Made by a program: the position numbers and the translations under genes | Source: Nocardiopsis sinuspersici | GTDB taxonomy: Bacteria; Actinomycetota; Actinomycetes; Streptosporangiales; Streptosporangiaceae | Reading direction: 5' to 3' | DNA length: 64,000 nt | NCBI GenBank assembly: GCA_008638415.1 | Contig: ML703345.1 | Coordinates: forward strand, 110,231-174,230 | Part shown: piece by piece, positions 25,182-33,581 of the stretch | How positions within the stretch are numbered: position 1 is the stretch's first letter | Layout of the letters: each line of letters starts with the position of its first letter | The notes under the pieces: model-generated | What the model was told of the DNA's origin: nothing | Seen by the model: only the letters and a program-made list of their open reading frames with translations | Databases searched by the model: none

Positions 25182-26360
25182 TCACCGCTGTGTCCCGCCC
25201 TCGGCCACGCCCACGTCCTCCCCCGCCCCGGCGAGGTCCTCGGCGCCGGATGCCATCGGCCGGTCGGGGCGGAAGGGGGACAGGTCCACCCCGGGCTCCT
25301 CCCCCATCGCCAACCGGGCCGCGACCACCCCCTGGAAGGGGCCGAAGGTCAGCCCCTCTCCGCCCAGCCCGGTCGCCACCACCACTCCGGGCAGGCGTTC
25401 CACGGGCCCCAAAAGCTGCCTTCCGTCGTGTGTGCCCGGACGGAAGCCCACGCGCGTCTCCGCCACCGTGGCCTCGTCCAGGCCGGGCAGCACCTCCAGC
25501 GCGGTGGAGAGGTTGTGCAGCAGGCTAGAGGCCGTCACCCGCCGGTCGAACCCGGCCTCCGGCTCCAGCGTGCCGCTGGTGACCACCCGGTCCGGGCCGA
25601 ATGCCGACGCGTAGTATCCGCGCTCGCCGAAGCGCACCACCGGCCAGGCCCTGGTGTCCCGTCCGGGCAGGGCGAAGTGCGTCACCTGCCCGCGCACCGG
25701 TCGCACGGGCAGGTCCACCCCGGCGGCCGCGAGCAACCCGGCCGACCACGCGCCCGCCGCCACGACGACCGTGGGCGCCTCCAGGTCCTCGGTGCCCACC
25801 CGCACGCCCGTCACACGGTGGCCGTTCCACAACAGGCGGGCCTCGCCCTTGAAGTAGCGCAGGCCCCGCTCCTCCGCGGCGTTGAACAGGGCGTTCCGTG
25901 CCGCCGGAGCGTTCAGCCGGGCCATCCCCTGCACGAACACCCCGCCGTAGGGCGCGGGCACCAGCGGGAACCGCTCGCGCGGCTCACCCGGGCCCAACCG
26001 CTCCACCCGGCCCATGGTGGTGAACTCCGGGCGCTCGGACAGGGTGCGCATCAGGTCGAACCCGGCGTCGTCCCCCTCCAGGTCCACGGACATGCCGCCG
26101 ACCACCTCGTAGCCGGTGGCCTGCCCGTCCTGGGCGAGCTCGTCCATCAGCCGCGGATAGTGCTCGGCCGCTCGGGCCTTGAAGTCCCACACCGGCCCGG
26201 AGTCCCAGGGGAAGGGCCACGGGTAGATGACCCCCAGGCCGGCGGCCGTGGCCTGCCCCAGGTGCGCGGTGTCCACCAGCGCGGTGGACACACCCTTCTT
26301 GGCCAGGTGGAACGCCGCACTCGTTCCCACGATCCCGCCACCGACAACGATCACGTCCAT
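25182..26360 (-). CDS. FAD-dependent oxidoreductase (DadA/glycine oxidase-like)
   Basis: A 392-aa flavoenzyme of the DAO superfamily. The FAD-binding GxGxxG region reads VIVVGGGIVGTSAAFHLAK at the N-terminus, ARLNAPAARNALF lies mid-protein, and the C-terminal FAD segment is VVATGLGGEGLTFGP. It would oxidise an amine or D-amino acid with O2 or another acceptor; the substrate is not predictable. ATG 26360 is used because it directly begins the FAD motif. It is divergent from the DDAH gene, so both may act in amino-acid breakdown. Confidence 0.87.
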   Translation of the reverse strand: MDVIVVGGGIVGTSAAFHLAKKGVSTALVDTAHLGQATAAGLGVIYPWPFPWDSGPVWDFKARAAEHYPRLMDELAQDGQATGYEVVGGMSVDLEGDDAGFDLMRTLSERPEFTTMGRVERLGPGEPRERFPLVPAPYGGVFVQGMARLNAPAARNALFNAAEERGLRYFKGEARLLWNGHRVTGVRVGTEDLEAPTVVVAAGAWSAGLLAAAGVDLPVRPVRGQVTHFALPGRDTRAWPVVRFGERGYYASAFGPDRVVTSGTLEPEAGFDRRVTASSLLHNLSTALEVLPGLDEATVAETRVGFRPGTHDGRQLLGPVERLPGVVVATGLGGEGLTFGPFQGVVAARLAMGEEPGVDLSPFRPDRPMASGAEDLAGAGEDVGVAEGGTQR

Positions 26361-26496
26361 GACGTCCACCCTGCCCCTCCGGTCGTTCACGGACAAGCCG
26401 GACGGCCCGCGTGCCGTGCCCGGGAAACGGGTACGGGTGCGCGATAGGTTGTGCTCTCCCGAAAATCCCCGTGGCAGGACCCTGGAGGACGTGTAC

Positions 26497-27288
26497 GTGG
26501 ACGGATACACCTACTACGGGGTCGCCCTGATGCGCCGCCCCAGCCCCGAGCTGGCACGGGGCATCGTCACCCACATCCCCCGCGCGGCGGTGGACCCGGT
26601 CCTGGCCGCACGCCAGTACACGATCTACCAGGAGGCCCTGGCCTCGGCCGGGTGGCGGGTGTGCGAGGTCGAGGCCGCGCCCGAACACCCCGACTCGGTG
26701 TTCGTGGAGGACACCGTGGTGGTGTGCGGGGACCTGGCGGTCCTGACCCGCCCCGGCGCCGAGGCCCGCCGCGGCGAGGTGGAGGGGGTCGAACCCGTGG
26801 TGCGCGCGCTCGGGCTGCGGGTGGCGCGCGTCGAGGCGCCCGCGACCCTGGACGGCGGTGACGTGCTCCAGGTGGGCTCCACCGTCTACGTGGGCGTGGG
26901 CGGGCGTACCAACACCGAGGGCGCCGCCCAGCTCGAAAAGCTGCTCAAACCGCTGGGCAGGGAGGTCGAGCGTGTGGGGATGGGTGCGGCGCTGCACCTG
27001 AAGTCGGCGGTGACCGCGCTGCCGGACGGATCGCTCGTGGGCCTGCCCGACCTGGTGGAGGCCGACGCCCTGCCGCCGGTGCGCCGCGTCGCCGAGGAGC
27101 CGGGCGCGCACGTGCTGCCGCTGGGCGGACGCGACGTCATGGTCAGCGCGGCGGCGCGGGAGACCATCCACCAGTTGACCGCCGACCGCTGGCGGGTGCT
27201 GCCGGTGGACATCTCCCAGTTCGAGAGGCTGGAGGCGTGTGTGACCTGCCTGAGTGTCCTGATCCCGGACCAGGGCGCCGGGGCCTGA
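26497..27288 (+). CDS. dimethylarginine dimethylaminohydrolase-like guanidino hydrolase
   Basis: A 263-aa pentein-fold enzyme like DDAH, which splits methylated arginines to citrulline and methylamines. Key segments are RRPSPELARGIVTHI, the acidic EHPDSVFVEDTVVV, LDGGDVLQVG, the His-bearing ALHLKSAVTALP, and the C-terminal EACVTCLSVL with the catalytic Cys. Length is right for DDAH. I chose GTG 26497 because GGAGG lies 8 nt upstream; GTG 26491 is too close to it. Arginine deiminase-like specificity is also possible. Confidence 0.88.
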   Translation: MDGYTYYGVALMRRPSPELARGIVTHIPRAAVDPVLAARQYTIYQEALASAGWRVCEVEAAPEHPDSVFVEDTVVVCGDLAVLTRPGAEARRGEVEGVEPVVRALGLRVARVEAPATLDGGDVLQVGSTVYVGVGGRTNTEGAAQLEKLLKPLGREVERVGMGAALHLKSAVTALPDGSLVGLPDLVEADALPPVRRVAEEPGAHVLPLGGRDVMVSAAARETIHQLTADRWRVLPVDISQFERLEACVTCLSVLIPDQGAGA

Positions 27289-27339
27289 GCCCGCGTCGCC
27301 GGGTGCAGGACGGCCCCCTTCCACCGGTCCGGTCGGCTT

Positions 27340-27359
27340 CTCGGCCCTCAAGGGCCGAG
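27340..27359. terminator. 8-bp hairpin with TCAA loop
   Basis: CTCGGCCC and GGGCCGAG surround TCAA, 51 bp after the DDAH stop and in the space before the convergent inositol-phosphatase-like gene. Confidence 0.5.
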
Positions 27360-27449
27360 CCTGCGACCAAAGCCCGCCACTGGCTGTGGCGTCCCCGCCG
27401 GGTCTTGGCCGCCAGTGCCGTGGCCTGGTGGCCGGGACGTCCGACGTCC

Positions 27450-28313
27450 TCAGGGAGCGGACCGCACGGCGTCCAGGGCCTCGTCGTGGACGCGGGTGTT
27501 GCTGAACAGCGCCGCTCCGGTGTCGAACCGGTCCCCGCCGGAGAGGTCGCTGAAGGAGCCGCCCGACTCCCGGACGATCGGTACGAGGGCGGCGATGTCC
27601 CAGGGGCCCGCACCCACCAGCAGGAAGGCGTCCAGTCGGCCCGTGGCCACGAGCAGCCCGCCGTGGCAGGTTCCCGAGCCGGTCGAGGGCTTGGGAGGCG
27701 TGGGCTCCGTGCGTTCGTGGCCGGTCCAGTCGAGCGGGGGGACCGTGCGCCCCGCCCTGGCGGCGAGTCCGGCGGCCGCCGTGCGGGCCTGGTCGGTGAT
27801 CCGCTGTGGAGGCGGCCAGATTCCGACCGAGGCGCGGTCCAGGCGGGCCGTGGCCGTGACGCCCGGGGCGCGGGGCGGCGCGTCATGCCGTGCGGGCCCC
27901 GTGGCGGCCGCCGTCCACGCGCCTTGCCCCGGCACCGCCCACCAGCGCCGGCCCAGGGCCGGGGCGAAGACCAGGCCGAGGTGGACGCGGTGGCCTCTCG
28001 CGAGGGCGATCAGCGTTCCCCATTCCGGCTCGCCCGAGAGGAGGCTTCTGGTGCCGTCGACCGCGTCGACGATCCACCGGCGCGGTCCACTCCCCTGGCC
28101 GCCGGACTCCTCACCGGTGAAGGCGTCGCCCGGGCGCTCTCGGTCGACCATCTCACGCAGCTCCCGCTCGACGCGGAGGTCGATCGCGGTGACGGGGCTG
28201 CCGTCGCTCTTCTGCCCGGCCCGGTGATCGCCCGCGGCGACGTGTGACATCGCGACCCGTCCGGCGAGGTCGGCCATCCGGTGCGCGAGATCCAGGTCCC
28301 CGTCGTCCTTCAT
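27450..28313 (-). CDS. inositol monophosphatase-family protein
   Basis: A 287-aa metal-dependent phosphatase fold (IMPase/HisN/CysQ family). The metal site motifs are present: FTGEESGGQ with the first Glu, WIVDAVDGTRS (family norm is DPIDGT, so Pro-Ile is replaced by Ala-Val), and GAGPWDIAALVPI with the later Asp. It would hydrolyse a small phosphate monoester; inositol phosphate, histidinol phosphate or PAP are all possible. It lies 12 bp after the ABC permease gene on the same strand, so it is probably the last gene of that three-gene operon. Confidence 0.85.
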   Translation of the reverse strand: MKDDGDLDLAHRMADLAGRVAMSHVAAGDHRAGQKSDGSPVTAIDLRVERELREMVDRERPGDAFTGEESGGQGSGPRRWIVDAVDGTRSLLSGEPEWGTLIALARGHRVHLGLVFAPALGRRWWAVPGQGAWTAAATGPARHDAPPRAPGVTATARLDRASVGIWPPPQRITDQARTAAAGLAARAGRTVPPLDWTGHERTEPTPPKPSTGSGTCHGGLLVATGRLDAFLLVGAGPWDIAALVPIVRESGGSFSDLSGGDRFDTGAALFSNTRVHDEALDAVRSAP

Positions 28314-28325
28314 CCGTTCCCCTCG

Positions 28326-29306
28326 TCATGCCGGTCCGGCGTGGTGTCCGAGTGCGAGGCGGTGCCGGAGACCGCGTCGGCCGGCGTTTCGGTGGAGGAG
28401 GCACAGCCACCTCCGCTCGCAGGAGCGGGCGGGTGCGCCATGGCCCGGTGGGCGGTGCGCCGACGGGTGTTCCTGCTGGTCGGGCCTGGAGAAGCGCCGC
28501 ACGGCCAGGAACAGGCACAGGGCGCCGAAGCAGGTCAGCGCCACCAGTTCCTCCACGGTCGACGGCCGCAGGCCCCACACCCGCAGGTTGGCGAACAGGG
28601 TGTCGGAGGCGGCGGCCGGCAGGTGGGCGGTGAGGGTGTGGCGTGCCGCCTCCACCGCGTGGGTCAGCGGATTGAGCGCGGTGACCACGGTCAGCCAGGC
28701 CGGTAGGACACTGAGCGGGAAGAAGACTCCCGACAGCAGTACCAGCGGCCCCAGGATCAGGCCGGTGGTGGCCTGGAAGGTCCGCGGGCCGGGCAGGCAG
28801 ACCGCCAGCAGGGTGCCCAGGGAGGTCAGCGCGAACGAGGCCGGCACCAGCACCGCCACGAGCGAGGTGAACAGCGCCGGGTCGTAGGGCACGCCCGCGG
28901 CTCCGGCGAAGGCCAGCAGGACGGCTCCGTGGCAGGTGGCGGCGGTGGTGCCCGCGAGCACCTTGCCCAGCAGCAGGGACTCGCGGCGCACGGGCGCCAT
29001 GAGCATCCCGCGGAGGAAGCCGAGTTCGCGGTCTCCCAGGATCGAGGCGCCGGTGGCCAGGGCCGGGGACTGGACCGCCATCACCATGACGCCGGGGAAG
29101 AGGAAGGTCACGTAGCCCACGCCCGAGCCGCCGTCGGACACGATCGCGCCCAACCCGATGCCCAGGGTGGCCAGGAGCAGCATGGGCTGTGCCAGGCCGA
29201 GCACCAGGCGCAGCCGCCCGCGCAGGAGGGTGGTGATCTCGCGCCGCCACACGGCGGCCACCACCCGCGCCTCGGCGTCCAGCCGGACCGCCATCGCTGT
29301 ACTCAC
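28326..29306 (-). CDS. ABC-2 type permease (DrrB-like)
   Basis: A 326-aa membrane protein with about six helices, e.g. LVLGLAQPMLLLATLGIGLG, VTFLFPGVMVMAV and LILGPLVLLSGVFFPLSVLP, the last typical of DrrB/NodJ exporters. The start GTG 29306 overlaps the TGA of the ATPase gene (GTGA), which indicates translational coupling; ATG 29294 is an alternative. A hydrophilic 60-residue tail follows the last helix and is low-complexity. It should form the membrane part of a drug or lipid exporter with the upstream ATPase. Confidence 0.9.
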   Translation of the reverse strand: MSTAMAVRLDAEARVVAAVWRREITTLLRGRLRLVLGLAQPMLLLATLGIGLGAIVSDGGSGVGYVTFLFPGVMVMAVQSPALATGASILGDRELGFLRGMLMAPVRRESLLLGKVLAGTTAATCHGAVLLAFAGAAGVPYDPALFTSLVAVLVPASFALTSLGTLLAVCLPGPRTFQATTGLILGPLVLLSGVFFPLSVLPAWLTVVTALNPLTHAVEAARHTLTAHLPAAASDTLFANLRVWGLRPSTVEELVALTCFGALCLFLAVRRFSRPDQQEHPSAHRPPGHGAPARSCERRWLCLLHRNAGRRGLRHRLALGHHAGPA

Positions 29307-30169
29307 GTGTGGGACTTCCTCATCCGAAGGCGCGGGCGGTGCCCGGTACGGCTCGGGAGCACGTCGTCCAGGCCCGGTGGAGGCGGGGGTACCAGGCGGG
29401 CGGGATCGTCGCCGGGGCGGAAGCGGAGCTGGGCCGGGGTGCCCAGGTCCCTGACCCGGCCGCGGTCCAGGACGGCCACCCGGTCGCAGCCTCGCGTCTC
29501 GGCCGGGTGGTGGGTGGCCAGCAGCACCGCGGCACCGGACTCGCGGTGCATGCGGTGCAGGTACACCCACACGTCGGCGCGGTCGCGCGGACCGAGGCCG
29601 GCCGTGGGCTCGTCCAGGAGCAGGACCTCGGGGTGGTGCAGCAGGCTCCGTGTGATCTCCAGGCGCCGCTTCGCCCCCTCGGGGAGTGCGCGCACCAGTT
29701 CGTGCCGCCGGTCGAGCAGGCCGGCCAGGGCCAGCATCGAGGTGATGCGACGGCGTACCCGGCGGCGCGCGACACCGTGGAGGGCGGCGTGCACGCGCAG
29801 GTTCTCCTCGACCGTGAGCTTGCCGTCCAGGGTGGTGTCCTGGAACACCACGCCGATGGAGCGCCGGACCCCGGCGGGGTCGGTGCGCACGTCGCGCCCG
29901 GCCACCCACAGGCTTCCGGAGGTGGGGCGGACCAGTGCGCACAGCATCGCGATGGTGGTGGACTTTCCCGCTCCTGCGGGGCCCAGGAGCCCGAAGACCT
30001 CCCCCGGGCGTACCAGCAGGTCGATCCCGCGGACCGCCTCCACCCCGGGGTAGGTCTTGACCAGGTCCTTGGCGCGGATCGCAGGAGGACGTGGGGTCGG
30101 GGCCCGGACGTCTTCGGTCTTTGGGAGTGTCACCCCGGTTGGGCTACCGGTGTGGATTCCTGATTCCAA
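29303..30169 (-). CDS. ABC transporter ATP-binding protein (DrrA-like)
   Basis: A 288-aa ATPase of the DrrA/daunorubicin-resistance class. Walker A is GPAGAGKST, the Q-loop is VVFQDTTLDGKLT, Walker B is EVLLLDEPTAGLGP, and the H-loop is LLATHH. The signature is LPEGAKRRLEI instead of the normal LSGGMKRRLEI, an unusual loss of the Ser-Gly-Gly. I prefer TTG 30169 because GAGGA lies 5 nt upstream; GTG 30226 would add 19 residues. It is coupled to the permease gene that follows. Confidence 0.9.
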   Translation of the reverse strand: MESGIHTGSPTGVTLPKTEDVRAPTPRPPAIRAKDLVKTYPGVEAVRGIDLLVRPGEVFGLLGPAGAGKSTTIAMLCALVRPTSGSLWVAGRDVRTDPAGVRRSIGVVFQDTTLDGKLTVEENLRVHAALHGVARRRVRRRITSMLALAGLLDRRHELVRALPEGAKRRLEITRSLLHHPEVLLLDEPTAGLGPRDRADVWVYLHRMHRESGAAVLLATHHPAETRGCDRVAVLDRGRVRDLGTPAQLRFRPGDDPARLVPPPPPGLDDVLPSRTGHRPRLRMRKSHT

Positions 30170-30392
30170 TTCATTCCTCAAGGGGGCAAAACGCCCAACG
30201 TCTGGTGGACGATGAGGGGCGTCCACCGACGAAGTCGTTTTCTGCGTGGGGGTTCGGGAGTTAAGCTCGCGGCAAAGCTACCCGAGGTGGTTTGTCGGTA
30301 ACAACCGGTTGCCGGGAAGAGGCGGCCGGAACCTCCAGGACGGACACGCGCGTTATCCGGGGCGTACCGACCGACGAACACCCGGGAGCACG

Positions 30393-30803
30393 ATGAAAGC
30401 GGTCACGCTGATCCGCAGCCAGACCCTGACCGAGGCCGTGGAATACGCCTACGCCGCCACGGTCCGGGCGCCCGCCCGGGTGGTGTGGACCGCTGGCGCC
30501 TGCCCGCTCGACGCCGAGGGCGGGACCGTCGCCGTGGGCGACTACGCGGGCCAGGCCGAACAGGTCATGCGCAACCTGCGCACCGCCCTGAACGACGCCG
30601 GGGCCGACCTCACCGACGTCGTCAGGACCACGGTGTACGTCGCCTCCACCCGCAGGGAGGACCTGGTCCGGGCCTGGGAGGTGGTGCGGGCCCACATGGG
30701 CGCGCACGACGCGCCCGGCACCCTGCTCGGGGTGACCGTGCTCGGCTACGAGGACCAGTTGGTCGAGGTGGAGGCGGTCGCCGTCACGTCCGGGGACGGC
30801 TGA
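30393..30803 (+). CDS. RidA/YjgF-family protein
   Basis: A 136-aa member of the RidA superfamily, which removes reactive enamine/imine intermediates. It shows VVWTAGACPLDAEGGTV, an AGQAEQVMRNLRTALNDAGA helix, and TDVVRTTVYVAS with the conserved Arg; the C-terminal VEVEAVAV includes the usual Glu. ATG 30393 has GGGAG upstream. Its last 20 bp overlap the end of the convergent CGNR gene. Confidence 0.88.
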   Translation: MKAVTLIRSQTLTEAVEYAYAATVRAPARVVWTAGACPLDAEGGTVAVGDYAGQAEQVMRNLRTALNDAGADLTDVVRTTVYVASTRREDLVRAWEVVRAHMGAHDAPGTLLGVTVLGYEDQLVEVEAVAVTSGDG

Positions 30804-31353
30804 CCGCCGCGCCGGGGACGGCCGTCCGTCGGTGGGCGGCCACCCTGGCGCGGGTGGCGCAGCGGCGCGAGCAGTACCGGCGAGGGCTGCCGCTGCCACA
30901 GTCCACGAACACCCGCTCGCATCCGTGCGCCGCGCACACCCCGCCCGGCGGACGCTGGCGGTCGGTGAGCAGCAGCGCCAGCATCAGGCACGAGGAGGCG
31001 AGGAACCACTCGGCCAGCGGCGCGTCGTCGCGTGAGTCCACGTGGACGTGCCAGTGCGTGGTGCCGCCGTGGTCGGTCAGCCGGGGCTGGTGGGCGCGGG
31101 CCAGGAGACGGTTGATCCGCTCGGCCGCGCTGTCGGCGTCCTCCGCGGCCAGGACCGCGCGGATCCGGTAGGCGGCCGCGCGCATCCGGCCGACGTCGTC
31201 CGAGGTCACCGGGTCGGTCTCGCCGTGGGCGCGCAGCACCCGGGCCAGGGCCGCCGCGTCGGCGTCCTCCTCGGCCAGGGCGTTGAGCAGGTCGGTGGTG
31301 CGTTCGGCGACGGCGCGCACGGAGCGTCCGGTGACCGCGTTGGTGGAGGGCAT
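30784..31353 (-). CDS. CGNR-type zinc-finger (ABATE domain) regulator
   Basis: A 189-aa protein. The N-terminal helical ABATE-like domain (TTDLLNALAEEDADAAALAR) is followed by a stress-response type zinc finger: Cys residues in VCAAHGCERVFVDCG and YCSRRCATRARVAAHR. The signature reads CSRR in place of the name-giving CGNR. Such proteins act as transcription regulators. ATG 31353 is the start, with TACATT exactly 7 nt upstream on this strand (leaderless geometry). It is divergent from an MFS exporter across a perfect operator-like palindrome, so it probably controls both genes. Confidence 0.87.
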   Translation of the reverse strand: MPSTNAVTGRSVRAVAERTTDLLNALAEEDADAAALARVLRAHGETDPVTSDDVGRMRAAAYRIRAVLAAEDADSAAERINRLLARAHQPRLTDHGGTTHWHVHVDSRDDAPLAEWFLASSCLMLALLLTDRQRPPGGVCAAHGCERVFVDCGSGSPRRYCSRRCATRARVAAHRRTAVPGAAVSRPRT

Positions 31354-31360
31354 GGCGCCC

Positions 31361-31402
31361 AATGTAACGCCTCTTCCGATTTGAGGCGTTACCTCTTAAC
31401 GT
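31361..31402. promoter_or_regulatory. divergent promoters with central operator (CGNR regulator / MFS)
   Basis: GTAACGCCTC (31364-31373) and GAGGCGTTAC (31383-31392) are perfect 10-bp arms with a 9-nt spacer. A -10 box TACATT (minus, 31361-31366) ends 7 nt before the CGNR ATG, and TAACGT (plus, 31397-31402) ends 7 nt before the MFS ATG. The palindrome sits between the two boxes and overlaps one, so binding should shut both promoters. Confidence 0.65.
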
Positions 31403-31409
31403 CCTGGGC

Positions 31410-32621
31410 ATGCCACAGCGTTACGGCCTGGTCCGGTACCTGACGGGAGCGGTCTGCGCGCGCACCGGCGACGAGGCCTCGGGGCCGGCCCTGCTCCTGT
31501 GGGGGATGGCGCTCACCGGGTCGGTGGGCGCCGGATCGGCCCTGCTCGCCGGGCTCACCGCCGCCGCGGCCGCCGGCGGGCCCCTGGTGGGCATGGCACT
31601 GGACCGCAGTGCCCGCCCCGGGCGCCCGTTGGCCGTGGCCCTGGCCGTGTACGCGGCGGGGCTGGCGGTGGTCGCCCTCGCCCTGGGCCGCCTCCCCCTG
31701 CCCCTGGTGGTGGGCGCGGCCCTGGCCGTCGGCCTGGTCGGACCCGTGCTGTCGGGAGGGTGGACCGCGCAACTGCCCCGGGTGTGGGCGCCCGGGCGGT
31801 CGGCTCGGGCGAGCACGTGGGATGCCATGACCTTCGGTGCGGCCGGTCTGCTCGGCCCGGCCCTGGCCGGTGCGGTCGCCGCCGCCTGCGGCGCCGGGAC
31901 GGCGGTGGCCGCGGCCGTGGTCCTGCTCGCCCTGGCCGTACCCGCCGCCTGGACCCTGCCCGGACGTGCGCCCCGTTCCGCGTCCGTGTCCGTGGCGGCC
32001 GACCTGCTCGCCGGGGTGCGCGCGGTGCTCGGCAACCGGTCCCTGTCGCGTGCCACGGCGGTGACCGCGGTCTCCATCGCGGGCACGGGCATGCTGGTGG
32101 TGTGCGCGCCCGTGACGGGCCTGCGCGTGCTGGGCTCCCAGGAGAGCGGGGCCCTGCTGCTGTCGGGCATGGCCGCGTGCTCACTGCTGGCCAACCTGCT
32201 ACTGGCCCGCAGGTCGCCGCGCGTGTGCGCGGACGCGGTGGTCCTGGTCTGCGTCCTGGTACAGGCCGCCGGTACGGCCCTGGTGGCCCTGGCGGCCCTG
32301 GCCCCCTCCCCCGCCGTGCTCCTGACGGGTGCCGCCCTGGTGGGCGCGGCCGAGGGGCCGCAGTTGGCCTCGCTGTTCGCGGTCCGACACCGGGAGGCCC
32401 CCGAGCACCTGCGTGCGCAGGTCTTCACCACCGGGGCCAGCCTGAAGATCTCCGCCCTCGCGCTGGGCACCGCCGTCGCCGGTCCCCTGGCCGAGGCCTC
32501 CGTGACCGTGTGCCTGGCCGTGGCGGCCGGACTCCACCTGGTGGCCGCACTGGTGTACACGGGCATCCGCGTGAGTGCAGGACCGAAGCCGTCCTGCACT
32601 CCTGGCAGACTGCGCTCATGA
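31410..32621 (+). CDS. MFS transporter, probable exporter
   Basis: A 403-aa, 12-TM major facilitator protein. It opens with RYGLVRYLTGAVCARTGDEA, a pattern common in actinomycete drug-type MFS proteins, and the loop 2-3 motif reads GMALDRSARPGRPL. The substrate is unknown. ATG 31410 is preceded by TAACGT 7 nt upstream. Its stop overlaps the ATG of the WYL regulator (ATGA), and its last 20 codons run through a perfect inverted repeat. Confidence 0.87.
   Translation: MPQRYGLVRYLTGAVCARTGDEASGPALLLWGMALTGSVGAGSALLAGLTAAAAAGGPLVGMALDRSARPGRPLAVALAVYAAGLAVVALALGRLPLPLVVGAALAVGLVGPVLSGGWTAQLPRVWAPGRSARASTWDAMTFGAAGLLGPALAGAVAAACGAGTAVAAAVVLLALAVPAAWTLPGRAPRSASVSVAADLLAGVRAVLGNRSLSRATAVTAVSIAGTGMLVVCAPVTGLRVLGSQESGALLLSGMAACSLLANLLLARRSPRVCADAVVLVCVLVQAAGTALVALAALAPSPAVLLTGAALVGAAEGPQLASLFAVRHREAPEHLRAQVFTTGASLKISALALGTAVAGPLAEASVTVCLAVAAGLHLVAALVYTGIRVSAGPKPSCTPGRLRS
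32573..32601 (+). promoter_or_regulatory. inverted repeat GAGTGCAGGAC-N7-GTCCTGCACTC inside the MFS gene end
   Basis: Perfect 11-bp arms at 32573-32583 and 32591-32601. A CAGACT box at 32606-32611 follows, 6 nt before the WYL ATG at 32618. This is an operator candidate for autoregulation by the WYL protein, placed within the coding end of the upstream MFS gene. An attenuating hairpin is the alternative. Confidence 0.55.
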
Positions 32622-33574
32622 GAGCGACCTCCGCGCGCCTGCTGCGCCTGCTGTCCCTTCTACAGACACGCAAGGACTGGCCGGGCGGCGAACTCGCCGA
32701 ACGGCTCCGGGTGAGCCCGCGCACCGTGCGCCGGGACGTGGACCGGCTGCGCGAGCTGGGCTACCCCATCCAGGCGACCATGGGTACCGGGGGCGGCTAC
32801 CAGCTCGGTGCGGGCGCCTCCCTGCCGCCGCTGCTGCTGGACGACGACGAGGCCGTGGCGGTCGCCGTGGGGCTGCGCACCGCCGCCCAGGGCGGGGTGT
32901 CGGGGATCGAGGAGACCTCGGTGCGCGCCCTGGCCAAACTCCTGCAGGTGCTGCCCTCGAAACTGCGCCGCAGGGTGGACGCCGTGGGGACCTTCACCGT
33001 ACCCATGCCCGCCCGGGGACCCGCGGTCGACGCCGACACGCTGGCCCTGGTGGCCGCCGCCTGCCGGGACAGCGAGCGACTGCGCTTCGACTACGAGAGC
33101 CACGACGGCAGTGCCTCACGCCGGATCGTGGAGCCCCACCGGCTGGTCACGCGGGGGCGGCGCTGGTACCTGGTGGCCTGGGACACCGCCCGCGACGACT
33201 GGCGCACCTTCCGGGTGGACCGGATGCGCCCGCTCACGCCGACCGGTCCGCGCGTGCCCCCGCGCGACCCGCCCGAGCAGGGTGTGGCCGCCTACCTGGA
33301 GGAGCGGATGACCGTGCACATGTGGCCCGTGCGTGCGCGGATCAGGTTGTTCGTCCCCGCGGAGGAGGCCGAACGCACGGCGGGCGGCTACGGGCCGATC
33401 GAGCCGGTGGACGAGCACTCGTGCGTGCTGGTGTGCTCGGGGGGCTCGCTACTGCACATGGCCTGTTACCTGGGCATGCTCGACATGGACATGGAGGTGG
33501 AGGAACCGGACGAGCTGCGTGAGCACATGGCCCGTCTGGCCACCAGGTTCCAGCGGGCGGCGGCTTCGGGCTGA
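32618..33574 (+). CDS. WYL-domain transcriptional regulator (YafY-like)
   Basis: A 318-aa regulator. The N-terminal DeoR-type HTH is RLLRLLSLLQTRKDWPGGEL with VSPRTVRRDVDRL as the recognition part. The WYL domain (about residues 140-215) has VEPHRLVTRGRRWYLVAWD; its motif is RWYL. A C-terminal WCX-type domain follows. Such proteins sense ligands or nucleic acids through the WYL domain. ATG 32618 overlaps the MFS stop by 4 bp. The palindrome 17 bp upstream suggests autoregulation. Confidence 0.92.
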   Translation: MRATSARLLRLLSLLQTRKDWPGGELAERLRVSPRTVRRDVDRLRELGYPIQATMGTGGGYQLGAGASLPPLLLDDDEAVAVAVGLRTAAQGGVSGIEETSVRALAKLLQVLPSKLRRRVDAVGTFTVPMPARGPAVDADTLALVAAACRDSERLRFDYESHDGSASRRIVEPHRLVTRGRRWYLVAWDTARDDWRTFRVDRMRPLTPTGPRVPPRDPPEQGVAAYLEERMTVHMWPVRARIRLFVPAEEAERTAGGYGPIEPVDEHSCVLVCSGGSLLHMACYLGMLDMDMEVEEPDELREHMARLATRFQRAAASG

Positions 33575-33581
33575 AACCGGC

